From assembly GCA_030583905.1 (NCBI GenBank), contig CP129481.1, forward strand, positions 372,001-436,000: a stretch of 64,000 nucleotides of DNA, in the 5' to 3' direction. This stretch comes from Anaerolineales bacterium. Lineage in GTDB: Bacteria > Chloroflexota > Anaerolineae > Anaerolineales > Villigracilaceae. The stretch's first letter is position 1; each line of letters opens with the position of its first letter. The position numbers and the translations under genes were made by a program. Below are positions 7,583 to 15,593 of this stretch, one piece after another. The notes beneath the pieces were generated by a model that ran no database searches, had not been told where the DNA came from, and saw nothing but the letters and a program-made list of their open reading frames with translations.

Positions 7583-9661
7583 TCATCGTTCCACCTTGAA
7601 CGGCGTGACGTTGGGATCGATGACTTCGCCGAATTCCCTAGCAGCCAGGTGACCGCTGAAGACCGCCTGCGCAATGATGTTCGGGGCTTCGGCGTCGCCG
7701 ATCAGGCGCAGGGATTTGAGTCTCCCATCGTCCAAGGCAGGTTTGAGTTCGTGATAGAGCGAATCGTTCGGAATACGCTCGGTGACCATGACCACGGCAT
7801 CGCAGGGGAGCACGGTTTCAGCGCAGGTGATGACATGGGAGACAGCAGCAGTTGTCGGGGAGTGCGAGGCGAGAACGTGGTGTGGAAGCAGGGTCACGTT
7901 CAGGTCAAGCAGGCGTTCGTAGATACGGTCCTGCTCAAGGGTGAATTCCGTCCACGCAGAAATGGTGGGAGCAGGCGTCACGAGCGTGACCTGGCAGCCG
8001 TTCTGCGCGAGCAATTCTGCAAGCACGCCGCCCATGTAGTAGTGGTCGTCATCGTAGATGACCACATGTTCGAGCGCAGGAACTTCCTCCCGTAATTTCG
8101 ACAGCAGGCTGTCTGACTCCATATTCAAGCGCATCAGATCGTCAGGCGTGAACACTTTTGCATCGCCTTGCACGGGACGCGGGAGAAAACGTCCGACGCC
8201 GTCGCGCCGCCATGCGGAGCCGGTGGCAAGGATGACGTGCGGTTCGCCCGATTCGAGGATGTCTTTCGCGCTCATCGGGCTGGAGGGATAGAAGAAAATA
8301 TTCTCAAGTTTTTGGATCTGTGTCAGCCGCCAGTCAATGACGCGCCGCCACTCGATCAGATTCGGCAGCGCAGACTCGAGCAGGACCCGCCCGCCCGCCT
8401 CGCGCTTCGCATCGGTGAGAATGACCCGGTACCCGCGTTGACCCAGCGCCCGAGCCGCTTCCAGCCCGGCGGGACCCGCGCCGACGATGAGTATCTCTTC
8501 GTCACTTTTCTTCGGGGGAATGATCTCAGGATGCCAGCCGCGCCGCCACTCTTCGCCCATCGTCGGGTTCTGCGTGCAGCGGATCGGCACGAAGCGCGTA
8601 TCGCCTGTGACGCAGATATTACAACCGATGCACTCGCGGATGTCTTCTTGCCTGCCTTCTTTTATTTTGTTTGGCAGGAAGGGATCGGCAATGGACGGGC
8701 GCGCCGCGCCGATCAAGTCCATCACGCCGCGCTCGATGGCGGAGACCATGCTGTCGGGAGACGTGTATCGTCCCACACCGACCACCGGTTTGCTGGTGAG
8801 TCCCTTTACAAAGGAAATATATTTCTCCTGATGTCCCTCCTTGCCGAAGCGCGAGGGAATGGAATCGTTCTTCCATGCGCTGATGTTCACATCCCACAGG
8901 TCGGGCAGTTCCGCCAGCATCCCCACGATATCCTGCGCTTCTCCGTCATACTGCATTCCGTCCGCGCCGAGCAATTCATCCACTGCAAAACGGACCGCCA
9001 CCGCGCACGTATCACCGACCGCGTCCTTCGTGTCTTCGATCAATTCGCGCAGGAAACGCACGCGGTTCTCCAATGAACCGCCGTATTCATCGGCGCGGTC
9101 ATTGTCCTTTGAAAGCAGGTGGAACGCCAGAGTCATATTATGCGCGGCATAACAGTAGATGATATCGAAGCCCGCTTTCTTGGCGCGGATCGCCGCATTG
9201 CGGTGCCATGTGCGGATCTGTTTCAGGTCTTCCTTCGAAGCGGCGCGCGTCTGACCGGGTTCGTAACCGCCTCCGCCGGTGATGCTCATCGAACGCGGAG
9301 CAAAGCCCGCCGCGCGCGAATACAGGTTTGCCGCGTCGTGGCTGTTATAGGTCAGTTCGATGCCCGCCAACGCCCCGTGCTTATGGACGGATTCGGTCAT
9401 GAGCTGCCAGGCGGGGATATCGTCGTCACTCCACATCCGCCCTTCAAAATACGGCGAAAGATCAGTGGTGTAATGGATCTCGGTCTCTTCCGTGCAGACC
9501 ACGCCCCAGCCTCCTTCCGCTTTCATCTCACGCATTGCCGCCATGCCCTTCGGCATGCGGTAGCCGAATCCGTTGCAGTGCGGCACCTGATAGAAGCGGT
9601 TCGGCGCAGTGACAGGTCCGATTCGAAGCGGCTGGAAGAGAATATCATAGCGGGAAGTCAT
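7583..9661 (-). CDS. Trimethylamine/dimethylamine dehydrogenase-like flavoprotein (OYE + 4Fe-4S + FAD domain)
   Basis: A 692-residue protein with three parts: an old-yellow-enzyme FMN barrel (about 1-340), a 4Fe-4S loop CIGCNIC plus a Cys eleven residues later (about 343-361), and an FAD/NAD-like domain with GAGPAGLEAARALG (about 392-405). The N-terminus NRFYQVPHC matches the trimethylamine dehydrogenase block whose Cys carries covalent 6-S-cysteinyl FMN; here it is Cys29. The segment CTEETE replaces NTEYC, so the substrate-bowl tyrosine is Glu. This argues for a different methylated amine, for example a betaine- or N-methyl amino acid-type substrate. 2,4-dienoyl-CoA reductase is a more distant alternative. 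No electron-transfer flavoprotein genes are nearby. Confidence 0.88.
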   Translation of the reverse strand: MTSRYDILFQPLRIGPVTAPNRFYQVPHCNGFGYRMPKGMAAMREMKAEGGWGVVCTEETEIHYTTDLSPYFEGRMWSDDDIPAWQLMTESVHKHGALAGIELTYNSHDAANLYSRAAGFAPRSMSITGGGGYEPGQTRAASKEDLKQIRTWHRNAAIRAKKAGFDIIYCYAAHNMTLAFHLLSKDNDRADEYGGSLENRVRFLRELIEDTKDAVGDTCAVAVRFAVDELLGADGMQYDGEAQDIVGMLAELPDLWDVNISAWKNDSIPSRFGKEGHQEKYISFVKGLTSKPVVGVGRYTSPDSMVSAIERGVMDLIGAARPSIADPFLPNKIKEGRQEDIRECIGCNICVTGDTRFVPIRCTQNPTMGEEWRRGWHPEIIPPKKSDEEILIVGAGPAGLEAARALGQRGYRVILTDAKREAGGRVLLESALPNLIEWRRVIDWRLTQIQKLENIFFYPSSPMSAKDILESGEPHVILATGSAWRRDGVGRFLPRPVQGDAKVFTPDDLMRLNMESDSLLSKLREEVPALEHVVIYDDDHYYMGGVLAELLAQNGCQVTLVTPAPTISAWTEFTLEQDRIYERLLDLNVTLLPHHVLASHSPTTAAVSHVITCAETVLPCDAVVMVTERIPNDSLYHELKPALDDGRLKSLRLIGDAEAPNIIAQAVFSGHLAAREFGEVIDPNVTPFKVER

Positions 9662-9679
9662 GGGGATTCCTTTAATAAA

Positions 9680-9709
9680 GACCTGACAGGTTTCAAAACC
9701 TGTCAGGTC
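9680..9709. repeat. Near-perfect hairpin repeat, CCTGACAGG family
   Basis: GACCTGACAGGTTT (9680-9693) and AAACCTGTCAGGTC (9696-9709) are exact 14-base complements separated by two bases. It fills the gap between a lipoprotein gene stop and the flavoprotein start. Similar hairpins are widespread dispersed repeats in Anaerolineae and other phyla. It could also stall or stop transcription. Confidence 0.85.
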
Positions 9710-9718
9710 GGTTGCAGA

Positions 9719-10318
9719 TCATTTACAGCTTTGCAGGGTCGGGAACAGGCTGTAGCCGTATTCCTCCATCCGGTCTTCCGAGCCGACCGGCAGGACGATC
9801 ATCATGGTCACGACGCGGGTGGCGGTGTCGTTCTGCGCCCAATAATAGATGTCGTAATCGAAGCCCTGGTCAACCGCCTTGAACTGATACAGCCGCAGAC
9901 CGGCATCCGTGCGGCATTCGTCCACGCGCTGGTACTGCTGATAGTTGCCGAAGATGATGTCCCAGTTCTCGTCCCCGAAGAATTGATCCAGGTCGAGTTC
10001 CTCATAACCGCAGGGGAAGATCAGCGCCTCCAGGAAGGCGACCGCCGAAATGGAACTGCCGAACCACGTCACAGCCACGCGGCTGTCCTCCACCGTATAA
10101 CTGCGTTCCCAATCGGGCGTATTGAACAGACCGCCGGTAAAGGCAAGCGCGCGGTCAACATCCTCCTGCGTAGGCTGGGTGGAGATGCAGGTCATTTCCT
10201 CCACAGCCAGCGGCGGGACGGTGGGCGGGACGGGTGTGGGCATGGGCGTCGGCGTGGTAGCCGGAGCGCAGGCGGAGAGCAAAAGCAGGACGAGCAGGAC
10301 AGGCGTGAATTTTTTCAT
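9719..10318 (-). CDS. Secreted lipoprotein of unknown function
   Basis: A 199-residue exported protein: signal peptide MKKFTPVLLVLLLLSAC with lipobox LSAC, then a short Pro/Thr linker (residues 20-36) and a soluble domain of about 150 residues with three or more cysteines that could form disulfides. The frame continues upstream, but ATG 10318 is preceded by GAGGG at good spacing and starts the signal peptide. I do not recognise the domain. Neighbours give no clear hint of its role. Confidence 0.82.
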   Translation of the reverse strand: MKKFTPVLLVLLLLSACAPATTPTPMPTPVPPTVPPLAVEEMTCISTQPTQEDVDRALAFTGGLFNTPDWERSYTVEDSRVAVTWFGSSISAVAFLEALIFPCGYEELDLDQFFGDENWDIIFGNYQQYQRVDECRTDAGLRLYQFKAVDQGFDYDIYYWAQNDTATRVVTMMIVLPVGSEDRMEEYGYSLFPTLQSCK

Positions 10319-10458
10319 GGAGAAACCCTCAAAGGGACGGTGATTAATGCGAGTATAGCACGCCCAAGCAAAATTGCCCGACCATCCATCGGGGATCATG
10401 AGCGCTGCGCTTCCTTCCGCGCTCCAGCCTGTCACTCCCCATGTTGCCTGAGTAAACC

Positions 10459-11238
10459 CTAGGGCTTGCGCCCGAGGAACATTTTTACATGGATGTCGGA
10501 ACGGAAAATGAGCGTCTCGTTCTTTTGTTTGGCGGCTTCGAGCGCGCTCTTGATGCGCTCCAATCCGTTCTGATACAGGTCGTCGCTGAGCAGGGCAAGC
10601 TGAGATGTGGCGTTATGCTTCAGGAACGGGTCCTTTAAGACCGCTTCTCCCATATGGAAGTTCTGGATGTGTTCCACCGTTTGGAATGAGACATCTTCGA
10701 AGCCCTGCCGTTCCATCATCCGCGTCAACGCCTTTCCAGATGGATAACGGCGCAGGTCGGTGTCGTAGACCGTATCGAAGTAGTTGTAGATATACCAGTC
10801 GGACGAGCCCTCTTCGTGCGGGTCATGTCCGATGACGGCAAGCGTGCCGCCCGGCTTGAGCACGCGGAAGGCTTCCGCGACGAAGGCGCGGTGATCGCCA
10901 AAGTGATGGATGGCGTCCACGCAGTAGAGCAGGTCGAAGGTCCGCTGTTGAAGCGGCAGGTTGACCGCCGTGCCGCGTGACAGGTTGAGCGGGGCGGGTT
11001 GTCCCTGCGCCTGTCTCAGCATCCCCATCGAATAATCCAAGCCGAAGAGCTTGTTCGTCACCTGTGAAAGTAGGTTCAGCCAGTAGCCTGTGCCGCTGCC
11101 CACTTCCAGAATGGTTCCGGCGTTGACGCGTTGTGCAAGGTCGAGAAGCGCCTGTCCGCGCTCCCATTGCCGGGTTTCGGGGTAGCGCTGGTTGTAGTGT
11201 TGCGCGATCTTGTCGTAGTTGAGATAAGGCGTATTCAT
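10459..11238 (-). CDS. Class I SAM-dependent methyltransferase
   Basis: A 259-residue methyltransferase of the Methyltransf_11/UbiE type. The SAM-binding motif I is ILEVGSGTGYWLNLL (about residues 38-52), followed by the acidic strand GLDYSMGML, motif II DLLYCVDAIHHF and motif III VLKPGGTLAVIGHDP. The acceptor is not evident; family members act on quinones, lipids or small metabolites. It is a single gene on the minus strand, separated from the flanking genes by more than 130 bases on each side. Confidence 0.88.
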   Translation of the reverse strand: MNTPYLNYDKIAQHYNQRYPETRQWERGQALLDLAQRVNAGTILEVGSGTGYWLNLLSQVTNKLFGLDYSMGMLRQAQGQPAPLNLSRGTAVNLPLQQRTFDLLYCVDAIHHFGDHRAFVAEAFRVLKPGGTLAVIGHDPHEEGSSDWYIYNYFDTVYDTDLRRYPSGKALTRMMERQGFEDVSFQTVEHIQNFHMGEAVLKDPFLKHNATSQLALLSDDLYQNGLERIKSALEAAKQKNETLIFRSDIHVKMFLGRKP

Positions 11239-11301
11239 GCAATATGGATAACATGAGTGTGCCGAAGATTACCTTAAAGAGTATCTGAAACGTCTTAATT
11301 C

Positions 11302-11372
11302 ACCGCAGATGAACACAGAGAAACAAGAATGAGACCTGATCGGGCGATCCAGATGTCCCTTTCATCTGCGGT
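11302..11372. repeat. Inverted repeat ACCGCAGATGAA
   Basis: ACCGCAGATGAA at 11302-11313 and its exact complement TTCATCTGCGGT at 11361-11372 flank 47 bases. It lies between the methyltransferase and ywbE. A related element is at 41292-41344, and a looser match (TCATCTGCGGATC) lies near 11700. Confidence 0.75.
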
Positions 11373-11411
11373 TATCCCCCGTATCCGGCGCATGTTTTCC
11401 CCCTGCACGGC

Positions 11412-11609
11412 TTACACTTCCACGATCTCCTTCACACGCCCCACCTGCCCATCCGTCAAACGGACCTTGATGCCGTGCGGATGGTTGGGCGATTTGGTCA
11501 GAATATCCTTCACGATGCCCTTGGTCAACTTCCCCGTGCGCTGGTCTTGTTTCAGGACGATCAGCACGGTCATGCCGGGTTTGATATTGGAGCGGGTTTG
11601 TCCGTTCAT
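11412..11609 (-). CDS. ywbE: YwbE family small protein (DUF2196)
   Basis: A 65-residue protein that matches the YwbE family almost end to end: MNGQTRSNIKPGM, VLKQDQRTGKLTKGIVKDIL and HPHGIKVRLTDGQVGRVKEI. The family is a small KOW/SH3-like barrel of unknown function found in many bacteria and some fungi. Length is typical. It is probably a nucleic-acid- or ribosome-associated protein, but that is inference from the fold type only. It stands alone between two spacer regions. Confidence 0.9.
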   Translation of the reverse strand: MNGQTRSNIKPGMTVLIVLKQDQRTGKLTKGIVKDILTKSPNHPHGIKVRLTDGQVGRVKEIVEV

Positions 11610-11728
11610 GTGTCTCCATCCGAACTAAGCGAAGGGATATGCTTGACCCGCCGATCTGTGCGGATCTTCCCTCTTCTATTTTAAATCTGTTCCATCTGTA
11701 TCATCTGCGGATCGATGCCGAATCATGT

Positions 11729-12121
11729 TTAATATATCACGGGGTCGTCGGGATGTTCGGCGTTCCACAATGCCACCACTTCCTCCACCGTCTTCCCGAT
11801 GTGCTTCTTGTTTAGGATGGTTCCATTGAATGACCGGTTCAGCGCCCGCTTCAATCCCCGGTCGAGGCGGTGCGCCACGTCCAATTCCCCCTTGTAATTG
11901 ATGTTCGGCAGGTAGGTCCCCAGCCCTTCGAGCTTGACTCCGCGCCCGTAACTGTTGAAGTACACGACCGCATCCTGCAGACCTGTCAGGACGCCGATCA
12001 CGTCTGTGCGGGTAACTGTGGACATGGCGGAGATAAGATCTGCCGTCTCTTTCCAGTCGGCTGTCCTACCAAATTTGATCTGAGGACGGTAGTGATTAAG
12101 CGCAGCTACTAGGGATGTCAT
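11729..12121 (-). CDS. HU/IHF-like DNA-binding protein
   Basis: A 130-residue protein whose N-terminal two thirds resemble the HU-like fold: helices with SAMSTVTRTDVIGVLTGLQ, then strands with GVKLEGLGTYLPNI, ending in the basic RGLKRALNRSF and a helix-rich tail. HU-like proteins bend or coat DNA. The match is to the divergent HU-like group rather than classic 90-residue HU, so confidence is moderate. The promoter region (12122-12235) holds four CAGGATATT motifs with 22-base phasing, which may be its own or another regulator's binding sites. Confidence 0.65.
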   Translation of the reverse strand: MTSLVAALNHYRPQIKFGRTADWKETADLISAMSTVTRTDVIGVLTGLQDAVVYFNSYGRGVKLEGLGTYLPNINYKGELDVAHRLDRGLKRALNRSFNGTILNKKHIGKTVEEVVALWNAEHPDDPVIY

Positions 12122-12166
12122 GCAAAACCTCCTGCTCTTTTTCTGAATTTCAACGCTTCTAATCCC

Positions 12167-12229
12167 AATATCCTGCCAGGATATTGTTTGTTTGATGTCA
12201 GGATATTATACGTTTGCTGGCAGGATATT
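12167..12229. promoter_or_regulatory. Phased operator-like repeats, CAGGATATT every 22 bases
   Basis: CAGGATATT occurs at 12177-12185, 12199-12207 and 12221-12229, exactly 22 bases apart, and its complement AATATCCTG lies at 12167-12175, one base from the first copy. Twenty-two bases is about two helical turns, so all copies face one side of the DNA. The array sits 46-108 bases upstream of the HU-like gene start. Flanking bases are also partly repeated (TTTG before, RT after). Confidence 0.8.
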
Positions 12230-12247
12230 GTCAATTGAGCGGGGTGT

Positions 12248-12292
12248 TTTATAAAAAGAGCGAGACGATCACCAAAAAAGTAACCGTCTCGC
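12248..12292 (-). terminator. Rho-independent terminator of the cyclase gene
   Basis: On the minus strand GCGAGACG and CGTCTCGC (12285-12292 and 12260-12267) form a stem that is followed by TCTTTTTATAAAA. It lies about 60 bases beyond the cyclase stop and separates it from the HU-like gene. Confidence 0.8.
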
Positions 12293-12353
12293 CAGGAGAT
12301 TTCCGCGCATGTCATGCTCAATGGAGCGCATCCACTTTCTTTAGGACAAGGTA

Positions 12354-13187
12354 CTACTTCCCCATCTTCAGCGTCCAGGCGGTCACTTCCTCCGTCTTGC
12401 CCTTCAAATTGAAGACGCAAGACTCCATGCCGCTCGTGTCCAATCCCGCCGCACTGCGGGTCGCGTCGCTGATCAGTATCTCGCCCGCCTTCGCAAGAGA
12501 CGTGAGTCTCGCCGCCGTATTGACCGAGTCGCCGATCATGGCAATGTCCGAAACGCCTCCCTCCGCGTTGACCGAACCGACATATGCCACGCCGGTATTG
12601 ATGCCGATGCCGACAGGAATCCAGGGACCCGCCGGAGAACCGTATCCCATTGCCTTCATGATGCGCTTGCCCGTCTCGACCGCCACCCCGGCATGTTCCG
12701 GTCCGGCAAAGCCCGGCACAAAGAATCCCGCCACTTCATCGCCGAGCAGTTTCTCCACGAAGCCGTAACTGCGGAAGAACTCATCCGTTGCGGCGCGGTA
12801 AAAGCGGTTGATCAATTTGCTGTGCTCCTGCGGGGAGGTCTTCTCCGCCATGCCGGTCGAACCGCGCACGTCCACGAACATGATCGAGATCTCCAGTTCC
12901 ACGCCGCCGTGATACTCGGTCGCAAAGTTCTCGCACAGGTTGCACAAATGCGGATTTAGCTTCGACCGTTCGACGTTCCACAATAGTTTCCAAAGTTTTC
13001 CGCCGATGCCTTCAAAGGGAATGTAACAGACCGCGCAGCGCGGACTGCGCGGGATGCGTTTGATCAGCGGGCGGAATATTCTGCGCTCGAACCAGGGCGG
13101 GTCCATATAGTCCGGCATCTCGCCTTTGGTAAGGTAGTTATGCCAGGCATTTCGGATCAACTCTTCGGAGATCTTGTGATCGGTCAT
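12354..13187 (-). CDS. Class III adenylate/guanylate cyclase with N-terminal Cys-rich region
   Basis: A 277-residue soluble protein. Residues about 105-275 form a class III nucleotide cyclase: metal site IMFVDVRGSTGMAEK, second metal site FVEKLLGDEVAGFF and transition-state block GDSVNTAARL are all present, so it should be active. The N-terminal 100 residues have two CxxC pairs (CAVC near 50, CNLC near 80) that look like a zinc or Fe-S site and could sense redox or metal. The frame opens at 13217, but ATG 13187 follows AAGGAAAG. ATP versus GTP use cannot be read safely. A strong terminator follows. Confidence 0.9.
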   Translation of the reverse strand: MTDHKISEELIRNAWHNYLTKGEMPDYMDPPWFERRIFRPLIKRIPRSPRCAVCYIPFEGIGGKLWKLLWNVERSKLNPHLCNLCENFATEYHGGVELEISIMFVDVRGSTGMAEKTSPQEHSKLINRFYRAATDEFFRSYGFVEKLLGDEVAGFFVPGFAGPEHAGVAVETGKRIMKAMGYGSPAGPWIPVGIGINTGVAYVGSVNAEGGVSDIAMIGDSVNTAARLTSLAKAGEILISDATRSAAGLDTSGMESCVFNLKGKTEEVTAWTLKMGK

Positions 13188-13235
13188 TCTGTCTTTCCTT
13201 GCACCAGTAACACACAATAAAGTTCGTACAATTTT

Positions 13236-14630
13236 CTAACTCAACAGCCCTCGCGCGAAAGCAAGCACTGCCTGCACATCATTGAAATTCGTGAACGGAC
13301 CCACCGAGATGCGCACCGCGCCGGAGGACTTCCCGTCGATGCACTTGCGGAACTCGTCAATGGACATGACATCCCTGTTTTCAGGACGCGTAAAGCACAC
13401 GTCAAGTTCCACACGCGAGATGCCAAGCGCGATCTCACCCGCGCCGGGATTGCAAAAACAGCCCGTCCGCAGGGAGATATTCACCTTGTTCGCTTCGCTC
13501 TCGATGAAGCGATGGTCGAAGGCGGTGCCGTACTGGTCGTAGAAATTGACGGTTACTGCCCCGCCTCTTCCTTCGGTGGAATTTGGTCCAAACAGCCGGA
13601 CCAGCGGCTCCCCGTTTCCGTGTTTCATGGACGTGAGATTGTCCAACAGCCAGCCGGTCAGCGTTCTTACGCGCTCACTGATGACGTCATAGCCGATGGA
13701 CTCGATATGTTTCAATCCGATCTCGAGCGCGGGGATGTTGAGATAGTCGAGCGTGCCGTCTTCAAAGGCGGGAGCGCCGTCGGCGAGATAGTATTTGCCG
13801 CCCTGCACAGACGCGACTGTGATGGTCCCGCCTGCGAACCAGGGACGATGCAGCTTGGCTAACGCTTCCTTTCGCGCGATCAGTGCGCCAAGTCCCGTAG
13901 GGTAGCCGAAAATCTTGTAGAAGGAAATAGGAACAAAGTCCGGTTTGACCTTGCCCAAGTCCAGTTTGCTGGTGGGGACGAACGCCGCCGCATCGAGCAG
14001 GACGTCCCAGCCGTGGGCGTGCGCCTTCTCGATCCACTCGAGCGGATGTTTGACCGAGGAGAAGTTCGATTGGGCGGGATAGGCAAAAAGATTATGACCA
14101 GTTTTGGAGGGGCGAGCCAGCTCCGTTTCAAGTTGTGAAGCGTCCACGCGCATATCGGGCAGGGCAACCGGTATGTAGGTCACTTCTGCGCCGCGGGCGT
14201 GAGCGAATTCCCGGATCCCGTTGACCGAGTTGTGGTTGTCGAAGGTCAGCAGGTAACGTCCGTTCGGGAAGGGATAACTCTCGCCGACAAGCTTGAGCGC
14301 GCCGCTGGCGTTGGGCGTGAAGATGGCAAGATATTCGCCCGGGTCGGCGTTGAAGAACTTGAGAACATATTCGCGCGCGCCTTCGACAAGTTCAGTGGCG
14401 GCAAGCGAAGTGGGATTGGTCGAATGCGGGTTGCCGAAGACGCCTTCGTGAAGGAGTTGGTGGTGCTTTTGAATTTGCGACTCGGCGTAGATGCCGCCGC
14501 CCGTGTAATCGAGATAAACGTGCTCACCCGCGTCGAGGCGGGCGTAATCGCTCTTGCGGAGTTCGTCGATTTTGGAGGTTTGTTTGTAAGTGGGGTACTT
14601 TTGAAGGAAGGTTTCGAATTCAGTGGGCAT
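13236..14630 (-). CDS. Class V aminotransferase-fold PLP enzyme, MoCo sulfurase/NifS-like
   Basis: A 464-residue PLP enzyme with the cysteine-desulfurase fold. The PLP lysine is in SFYKIFGYPTGLGAL (about residue 233) and the mobile active-site Cys in LRTGCFCNPGAGE, a block close to the NifS-like domain of molybdenum cofactor sulfurases. No MOSC domain is attached; length is that of the first domain alone. It could desulfurate L-cysteine for molybdenum cofactor or another acceptor, but no Mo genes are adjacent. An isolated cysteine-lyase role is possible. It lies upstream of the cyclase in the same direction. Confidence 0.85.
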   Translation of the reverse strand: MPTEFETFLQKYPTYKQTSKIDELRKSDYARLDAGEHVYLDYTGGGIYAESQIQKHHQLLHEGVFGNPHSTNPTSLAATELVEGAREYVLKFFNADPGEYLAIFTPNASGALKLVGESYPFPNGRYLLTFDNHNSVNGIREFAHARGAEVTYIPVALPDMRVDASQLETELARPSKTGHNLFAYPAQSNFSSVKHPLEWIEKAHAHGWDVLLDAAAFVPTSKLDLGKVKPDFVPISFYKIFGYPTGLGALIARKEALAKLHRPWFAGGTITVASVQGGKYYLADGAPAFEDGTLDYLNIPALEIGLKHIESIGYDVISERVRTLTGWLLDNLTSMKHGNGEPLVRLFGPNSTEGRGGAVTVNFYDQYGTAFDHRFIESEANKVNISLRTGCFCNPGAGEIALGISRVELDVCFTRPENRDVMSIDEFRKCIDGKSSGAVRISVGPFTNFNDVQAVLAFARGLLS

Positions 14631-14651
14631 TCACTTCTCCTGATGATTTAT

Positions 14652-14683
14652 CGTCATGCGAGGGCTTTGTCCTCGCAATGACG
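14652..14683. repeat. GTCAT-GCGAGG hairpin repeat
   Basis: CGTCATGCGAGG (14652-14663) faces CCTCGCAATGACG (14671-14683) across a short loop. It ends at the stop codon of the FAH-family gene and lies upstream of the aminotransferase start. It belongs to the same family as 7539-7578 and 25632-25714. Confidence 0.8.
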
Positions 14684-15442
14684 TCACATTTTTACCGGAT
14701 TGCTCAACTTCCCCAGCCCTTCGATCTCCACTTCCACCACATCGCCGTTCTTCAACTCGCCCACGCCTGCGGGTGTGCCAGTGAGAATCAGGTCGCCAGG
14801 TTCGAGCGTCATCACGGACGAGATGTACGCGATCAGTGTGCCGACGTTGAAGACCATGTCCCGTGTGGACGCCATCTGCCGCATCTGCCCGTTGACGCGG
14901 CAGGTCACGACCGCATCGGACGGGTCGAAGTCGGTGTCGATCCACGGACCGAAGGGACAGAAGGTGTCGAAGCCTTTGGCGCGCGTCCATTGACCGTCGG
15001 TCTTTTGCAGGTCGCGAGCGGTGATGTCGTTGCCGATGGTGTAGCCGAAGATGTATTCCTTCGCGTTCTCGGCGGTGACGTCCCTGGCGCGTTTGCCGAT
15101 CACTGCCGCCAACTCGCCTTCATGTTCCACCTGCTTCGACTGCGGCGGCAGGACGATGGTCCCGCCGGTGGGGATGATGGAAGACGGCGGTTTGAAAAAG
15201 ATGAGCGGCACTTTGGGGACTTCGTTGCCCAATTCTTTTGCATGTTCGACGTAATTGCGCCCCACGCACACGATCTTGCTTGGCTCGCAGGGAGCCAGAA
15301 GTTTCAACTCCTTGAGCGGAGTCCGCGCTTCGCGGCGGCGGAATTCGCCGTAGATGTTGCCCTGAATCTCGCCGATCTTGTCTTCCAGCATCCAGCCGTA
15401 GGTGGGGATGCCCTCATTATTCTGATAACGGACAATACGCAT
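14684..15442 (-). CDS. Fumarylacetoacetate hydrolase (FAH) family protein
   Basis: A 252-residue protein of the FAH superfamily. A short N-terminal domain (about 1-50) is followed by the catalytic domain with CVGRNYVEHAKELG, the metal-binding EGELAAVIGKRARDV, GYTIGNDITARDLQ and a C-terminal GDLILTGTPAGVGEL. The acidic metal ligands are in place. The family covers hydrolases, decarboxylases and isomerases of 2,4-dioxo acids, such as HpcE-type enzymes and acylpyruvases. No aromatic degradation genes are nearby, so a housekeeping acylpyruvase or oxaloacetate role is as likely as any. Confidence 0.9.
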   Translation of the reverse strand: MRIVRYQNNEGIPTYGWMLEDKIGEIQGNIYGEFRRREARTPLKELKLLAPCEPSKIVCVGRNYVEHAKELGNEVPKVPLIFFKPPSSIIPTGGTIVLPPQSKQVEHEGELAAVIGKRARDVTAENAKEYIFGYTIGNDITARDLQKTDGQWTRAKGFDTFCPFGPWIDTDFDPSDAVVTCRVNGQMRQMASTRDMVFNVGTLIAYISSVMTLEPGDLILTGTPAGVGELKNGDVVEVEIEGLGKLSNPVKM

Positions 15443-15466
15443 ACTGATTCCTTTTGTATCAAGCCC

Positions 15467-15585
15467 GGTGATTGAGTAGAGCGGGCGTTCGTCTCGCTCG
15501 TATCGAAATCACCAGTATCTGGAAATCGTAATCTTCTTGTCAAACTGGTGGTTTCGATACGCTGCTTTGCGGCTACTCAACCACC
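15467..15585. repeat. REPIN-like facing pair of hairpin repeats, copy 2
   Basis: Unit 15467-15513 (GGTGATTGAGTAG ... GTATCGAAATCACC) faces unit 15547-15585 (GGTGGTTTCGATACG ... GGCTACTCAACCACC), 33 bases apart. Organisation is the same as at 2693-2805. In the first unit the outer stem carries a paired change (GGTGATT/AATCACC), another sign that folding is conserved. It lies between folK and the FAH-family gene. Confidence 0.85.
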
Positions 15586-15593
15586 GGCTTGCC

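Noticed and set aside
12167-12229. Possible mini-CRISPR array
   Set aside because: Repeats are only 9 bases with 13-base spacers that are themselves partly conserved, and no cas genes are present. An operator-like array fits better.
12118-12420. Open frame of 100 codons on the minus strand across the phased repeats
   Set aside because: It starts inside the cyclase gene in another frame, crosses a strong terminator and has no coherent domain.
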